From Centipeda felix (GTDB lineage Bacteria > Bacillota > Negativicutes > Selenomonadales > Selenomonadaceae): a DNA stretch of 64,000 nt. Shown here piece after piece: positions 60,891 to 64,000 of this stretch. Both the position numbers and the translations under genes were made by a program. Numbering within the stretch: the first letter of the stretch is position 1; each line of letters opens with the position of its first letter. The notes under the pieces are model-generated. The model was given only the letters and a program-made list of their open reading frames with translations, ran no database searches and was not told where the DNA came from. The DNA lies in assembly GCF_900186465.1 (NCBI RefSeq), contig NZ_LT891959.1, positions 186,001 through 250,000 of the forward strand, in the 5' to 3' direction.

Positions 60891-62190
60891 AGATCAGCCC
60901 TCCCCTCTCAATATGCCGATAGAGTACGTGCTCCATATCCTCAATCAGCTGGCGCTCCATCGCCCAGCCGACCGTGGGCAGCTTGCCGAGCAGAATCTGA
61001 CGCAGCTGCACATCCACGAGTTCATGTGTCGTAAAGGCAAAATCCACTGCGTGCAGCAGCTCCTCGCTTGTGGGATCGTCTGCGTCGAGAATCGGCGCGT
61101 CGGTACATTGGTGCAGTCCGTCCTCTACCCCCGTCCGCTGTTCGGCAGTAAAAAGATCGAGGAGGATGATGCCCGCGAGACGCACTCCTGCCTTTTCGAT
61201 CAGCCGCAGGAGGATCTCTGGCTGCAGCCAGTGCAGTTCCCGCCCGACGACGAGCACGGTGCGCCGCCCGTTGAGCATCTCCCGCGCACGGACGAGCACG
61301 CGATCAAATGCCTTTTTCTCGCGCTCTATGACCTTCTCTGCCGCTGCCGTACGCCCACAGCATGCCGCGATGGCGCGCAGCCAATGCGCAGTCTCCTCCG
61401 CACCGCCCGCAAACGCATCGGCAAAGTACGGCGTGCCAAAACGCGCATGGATCTCCTGTGCAAAGGAAATCAGCATTTCCTGTTTCTCATCCGACATCGC
61501 ACTCCCGAGCACAACGAGCAGCTCTGCCTCCGGCACCGCCTGCATCTCATCGAGCGGCATGTAGGTTGGGAACTGCCCCGCAAGATGCAGCCCGATCCCT
61601 TCGAGCAGCCGCTTCAGCTCCTGCACATAGGCACTGTAGAGCCCGCCGTAGTCACCGAGGAACACGACCGTCCCCCTGCGCGTCTCCTTGGGCGGCTGCA
61701 TAAAGCGTTCCACCAGCACACGGCCAACGGACAGGTAGCCATCGAAGGACACATCATCCAAAAAGCCGCCCGTCGGAATGGCGATGATGGGCAGACCGAG
61801 CTCCGCCTCCATCCCCTCCGCCGCTGCACGCGTATCATCTCCGATGATGCCGCTCACGCACGATCCGCCGATAAAGACCGCACGCGGATGATATTTCTCT
61901 GCAGCATAACGCACGCACGCGCGCAGGCGCTCCACCGCACCGAACACCGCATCGTTCTCGCCGATTCCGCTCGTGAGAAGCGGCACGGGCGACGGCGGCG
62001 CATACGTCTCCGCCCCGACCATGCGATGAAACGTCCCGACATCCTTTTCGCGCACGACATGAGCACAGGAACGCGGACTGTGAAAGATCACCAACGCGCC
62101 GCGCGCGTACGACAGCGCCCACCAGACGGCAGGCATACTGCAGCTGCACTGGGCACGCCGCACACCGGCGCGCTTTACCTCAATCCCCAT
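60883..62190 (-). CDS. Nitrogenase component-1-like subunit, NifE/NifD-like
   Basis: From ATG at 62190 the product is 435 residues. Three cluster-ligand Cys are in place: Cys15/Cys17 (QCSCSMP), Cys42 (HSPRSC) and Cys111 (GGSCVSGIIGDD). TSGIGENDAVFGAVERL matches the conserved TTDLQEKDIVFGG block, and IAIPTGGFLDD the strand after it. The longer upstream frame lacks similarity and overlaps the small gene 62180-62341. There is no NifH (Fe protein) in the window, so a reductase must be supplied from elsewhere. The family includes NifEN, protochlorophyllide and chlorophyllide reductases, CfbD and methylthio-alkane reductases; this pair does not clearly match any of them. Confidence 0.82.
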   Translation of the reverse strand: MGIEVKRAGVRRAQCSCSMPAVWWALSYARGALVIFHSPRSCAHVVREKDVGTFHRMVGAETYAPPSPVPLLTSGIGENDAVFGAVERLRACVRYAAEKYHPRAVFIGGSCVSGIIGDDTRAAAEGMEAELGLPIIAIPTGGFLDDVSFDGYLSVGRVLVERFMQPPKETRRGTVVFLGDYGGLYSAYVQELKRLLEGIGLHLAGQFPTYMPLDEMQAVPEAELLVVLGSAMSDEKQEMLISFAQEIHARFGTPYFADAFAGGAEETAHWLRAIAACCGRTAAAEKVIEREKKAFDRVLVRAREMLNGRRTVLVVGRELHWLQPEILLRLIEKAGVRLAGIILLDLFTAEQRTGVEDGLHQCTDAPILDADDPTSEELLHAVDFAFTTHELVDVQLRQILLGKLPTVGWAMERQLIEDMEHVLYRHIERGGLIYG

Positions 62191-62341
62191 ACTGCTCCAC
62201 CCTGTCCTCCAGCTCCTCGACGACGCTGAATGGTTCGTTCCGATCAATGTCCTCCGCCAGCTTTCGATCACCCTGCGCCTGTATGGAATCAGGAGCATAG
62301 GCGATAAGCATCTGCCGGAACGCAATTTGTTTCAAGCTCAT
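62180..62341 (-). CDS. Small acidic protein at the head of the nitrogenase-like operon (53 aa)
   Basis: The frame reads MSLKQIAFRQMLIAYAPDSI at the start and VVEELEDRVEQYGD at the end, 53 residues in all. It is preceded by TAAGGAG and its stop overlaps the start of the first nitrogenase-like gene by 11 bases, so it is translated with it. A TTG two codons in has better spacing and may be the true start. It has no Cys, no signal peptide and no family I recognise. Its conserved position upstream of the two subunits would be the key test of whether it is a subunit or assembly factor. Confidence 0.65.
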   Translation of the reverse strand: MSLKQIAFRQMLIAYAPDSIQAQGDRKLAEDIDRNEPFSVVEELEDRVEQYGD

Positions 62342-62423
62342 CTCTCCTTACTGTCTTTTCATATAGAATACCACAACGGCACGAAAAATTCTGTGCGTTT
62401 TGCGCCATCCGCCCATGGATATA

Positions 62424-62475
62424 ATGCTCCATCATTTTGCCGAACACCGACAACTTATGGTATACTATCGATAGA
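62424..62475 (+). promoter_or_regulatory. Promoter region of the aldo/keto reductase, divergent to the nitrogenase-like operon
   Basis: On the plus strand TTGCCG, an 18-bp spacer and TATACT precede the reductase gene. The minus-strand operon must start from the same 180-bp gap; a TATTCT about 25 bases before the small gene is a possible -10 but no good -35 accompanies it. Confidence 0.5.
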
Positions 62476-62522
62476 ACAACACAGAGAAAGAATGCAGCAC
62501 AATGGGAATGGGAGGACTCACA

Positions 62523-63458
62523 ATGACAAAACTGCCAAAGATCGCACTCGGCACATGGGCATGGGGCAACGACGGCACGTTCGGCACGGCATACACGGAG
62601 GATCAGCTGCGCCCCGTCTTTGATTCCGCTATGCAGCATGGGCTGACCCTCTGGGACACGGCTTATGCATACGGGATCGGCACAGCGGAGAAGACACTCG
62701 GCGCATTTCTCAAAGGGCATGCACGCGACTCCTTCCTCCTCTCGGATAAGCTCACACCGCAGTGCATGGATGAGTCATTCGCCAATCCTGTCGCGGATAT
62801 GTGGGCCGTGCAGAAAAAGCTGCTCGGTACAGACAGCATCGACATCTACTGGGTGCACAACGCAGCCGAGGCACCACAGTGGATCGAGCGCCTTGCCGCA
62901 TTCTTCGAGAAAGCGGAACATACGCCCATCATCGGCGTATCGAACCACAACATAGGACAGATCGAGGAGGCCGATACAGTCCTCCAACATCATGGACTGA
63001 AACTCGGCGCGGTACAGAACCACTTCAGCCTGATCAACCGCTTCTCCGAGGAGGCTGGCATCCTTGACTACTGCCGCAAGAAGGATATCCCCTTTTTCTC
63101 CTACATGGTGCTCGAACAGGGCGCGCTCACAGGTCACTACAGCACGTTGTATCCGATGCCGGCGGACGCGGCGCGCGCAGCAGTCTACAACCCGATCATG
63201 GACAAGATCGACACACTGAACCTCTCGCTCAAGCTGCTTGCAGACAAATACAAGGCGAACATCGCCCAGATCTCCATCGCATGGGCGATCGGCAAGGGCA
63301 CGGTCCCTATCATCGGCGTGACCAAGGAACATCACGTCACCGATGCACTGCGCGCGACAGAGATCACACTCACTGCTGAGGAGATCACCCTCCTCGAGAG
63401 CACGGCGGACAAGCTCGACTTTGACATCATCCGCGACTGGGAAAAAGAGATGGTATAG
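62523..63458 (+). CDS. Aldo/keto reductase
   Basis: This 311-residue protein has the tetrad Asp45 and Tyr50 (LWDTAYAYGIG), Lys76 (LSDKLTP) and His112 (WVHNA), and the cofactor-binding VPIIGVTKEHHV near residues 260-271. It belongs to the bacterial aldo/keto reductase branch with NADP(H). ATG at 62523 has GGGAGG seven bases before it. It is the only intact plus-strand gene in the right third of the window and ends at a strong terminator. Divergent placement to the nitrogenase-like operon may be coincidental. Confidence 0.9.
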   Translation: MTKLPKIALGTWAWGNDGTFGTAYTEDQLRPVFDSAMQHGLTLWDTAYAYGIGTAEKTLGAFLKGHARDSFLLSDKLTPQCMDESFANPVADMWAVQKKLLGTDSIDIYWVHNAAEAPQWIERLAAFFEKAEHTPIIGVSNHNIGQIEEADTVLQHHGLKLGAVQNHFSLINRFSEEAGILDYCRKKDIPFFSYMVLEQGALTGHYSTLYPMPADAARAAVYNPIMDKIDTLNLSLKLLADKYKANIAQISIAWAIGKGTVPIIGVTKEHHVTDALRATEITLTAEEITLLESTADKLDFDIIRDWEKEMV

Positions 63459-63472
63459 ATCAGTACAAATGC

Positions 63473-63521
63473 AAAAAGACTGCGGTACGAGGTATATCCC
63501 CGTACCGCAGCTTTTCTTTTA
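63473..63521 (+). terminator. Terminator of the aldo/keto reductase
   Basis: CTGCGGTACG (63480-63489) and CGTACCGCAG (63501-63510) form a 10-bp stem followed by CTTTTCTTTT. Confidence 0.85.
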
Positions 63522-63664
63522 TACAACAAAAAATCCCCGGAAATCCGAGAATTTGCACACAAAAAGAGCAGCCATTCTGCCGTTTTTCCTTTGCAGTGCA
63601 GAGTATCTCTGCGGGCAGGGAGCGGCGTTTCCGCCTGCTCCCCCGTAACTGCATGCCACAATCA

Positions 63665-63702
63665 GACCGCCGTACCATAGCGTATGCCACAGGTACGGCG
63701 GT
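63665..63702. repeat. Hairpin between the reductase and aroE
   Basis: ACCGCCGTACC and GGTACGGCGGT form an 11-bp stem with a 16-base loop. Seven bases that are not T precede the A run on the plus strand, so it may be a terminator on either strand or a structural repeat. The rest of 63522-63866 holds no gene that I can firmly support. Confidence 0.5.
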
Positions 63703-63866
63703 TTGAAAAACATAGCGCGTAAATTGCTTACTTAGTATAGTATGAGAATTGCATTAAATCAAGAGAATGTTGAAATACCGCTGACATCCGACCGCATGCC
63801 GACTCGTACCGTCAGCGGCAGTGACCGAAAAAGCTGCAAACAGTCCTCTGCAACGACAGAAGAGCT

Positions 63867-64000
63867 TCATGCACCTTCCCTCCGTGCAAGTTCCTCGCTC
63901 AAAGCGCGCTGCATGAGATCGGTGTTCGGGCGGACGCCCGTCCAGAGATAGAATGCCTCCGCGCCCTGCATGACGAGCATGGTCTCACCGTTGATCGTCG
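63867..64000 (-). CDS. aroE: Shikimate dehydrogenase, C-terminal part (cut by window edge)
   Basis: The minus-strand frame ends ...ETMLVMQGAEAFYLWTGVRP, then LMQRALSEELARREGA and TGA. The LVMQGAEAFYLWTG segment is the characteristic C-terminal helix of AroE with its conserved Gln-Gly. The enzyme reduces 3-dehydroshikimate with NADPH in aromatic amino-acid synthesis. The rest of the gene lies beyond position 64000. Confidence 0.85.
   Translation of the reverse strand, partial: TINGETMLVMQGAEAFYLWTGVRPNTDLMQRALSEELARREGA

Overview
The window looks like a chromosomal segment from a Selenomonas-type member of the Negativicutes (diderm Firmicutes). This is inferred from gene content and order (rbgA-rnhB-FliK-like-FlhB-like-yraN; dprA-topA-trmFO-hslV-hslU; a pyr operon with a PyrR-type leader; AddAB rather than RecBCD) together with a GC-rich base composition. 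No species is claimed. Almost every gene reads leftward (minus strand), many in tightly overlapping ATGA-coupled operons.

Left end (1-10.7 kb) is accessory. An AT-rich XRE regulator plus a 68-residue partner lie next to a strongly structured leader RNA that feeds a gene cut by the window edge. Then comes a leftward operon of flavodoxins, an aldo/keto reductase and secreted alpha/beta hydrolases. It is driven by a promoter with a 19-bp spacer and a perfect palindrome inside the spacer, opposite a MerR-family regulator. A MntA-HepT toxin-antitoxin pair sits beside a truncated comM, followed by a cupin gene.

10.7-12.6 kb is a mobile-element patch: an IS3-family element with a frameshift site, a MITE-like inverted-repeat element that contains a scar of two abutting IS ends, and fragments of broken genes.

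12.6-31 kb carries DNA maintenance: hinT, addA, addB, sbcC, sbcD, ligA, pcrA, then a CBS-domain pyrophosphatase. 30.8-36 kb is the rbgA/rnhB/FliK-like/FlhB-like/yraN cluster. 36-49.5 kb holds natural-transformation genes (comEC, comEA, dprA) mixed with speD, rarA, hslUV, trmFO, topA, an NlpC/P60 hydrolase and the RNase P RNA. 49.6-58.1 kb is the pyrimidine operon pyrB-pyrC-carA-carB-pyrK-pyrD behind a promoter, a PyrR-binding-like loop and an attenuator.

58.1-62.4 kb is the most unusual part: a four-gene operon of a 53-residue acidic protein, two nitrogenase component-1-like subunits and a MATE exporter, with no NifH homolog and no nif genes nearby. It looks like an uncharacterised nitrogenase-like reductase or assembly scaffold tied to export of a small molecule. 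A divergent aldo/keto reductase and the 3' end of aroE close the window.
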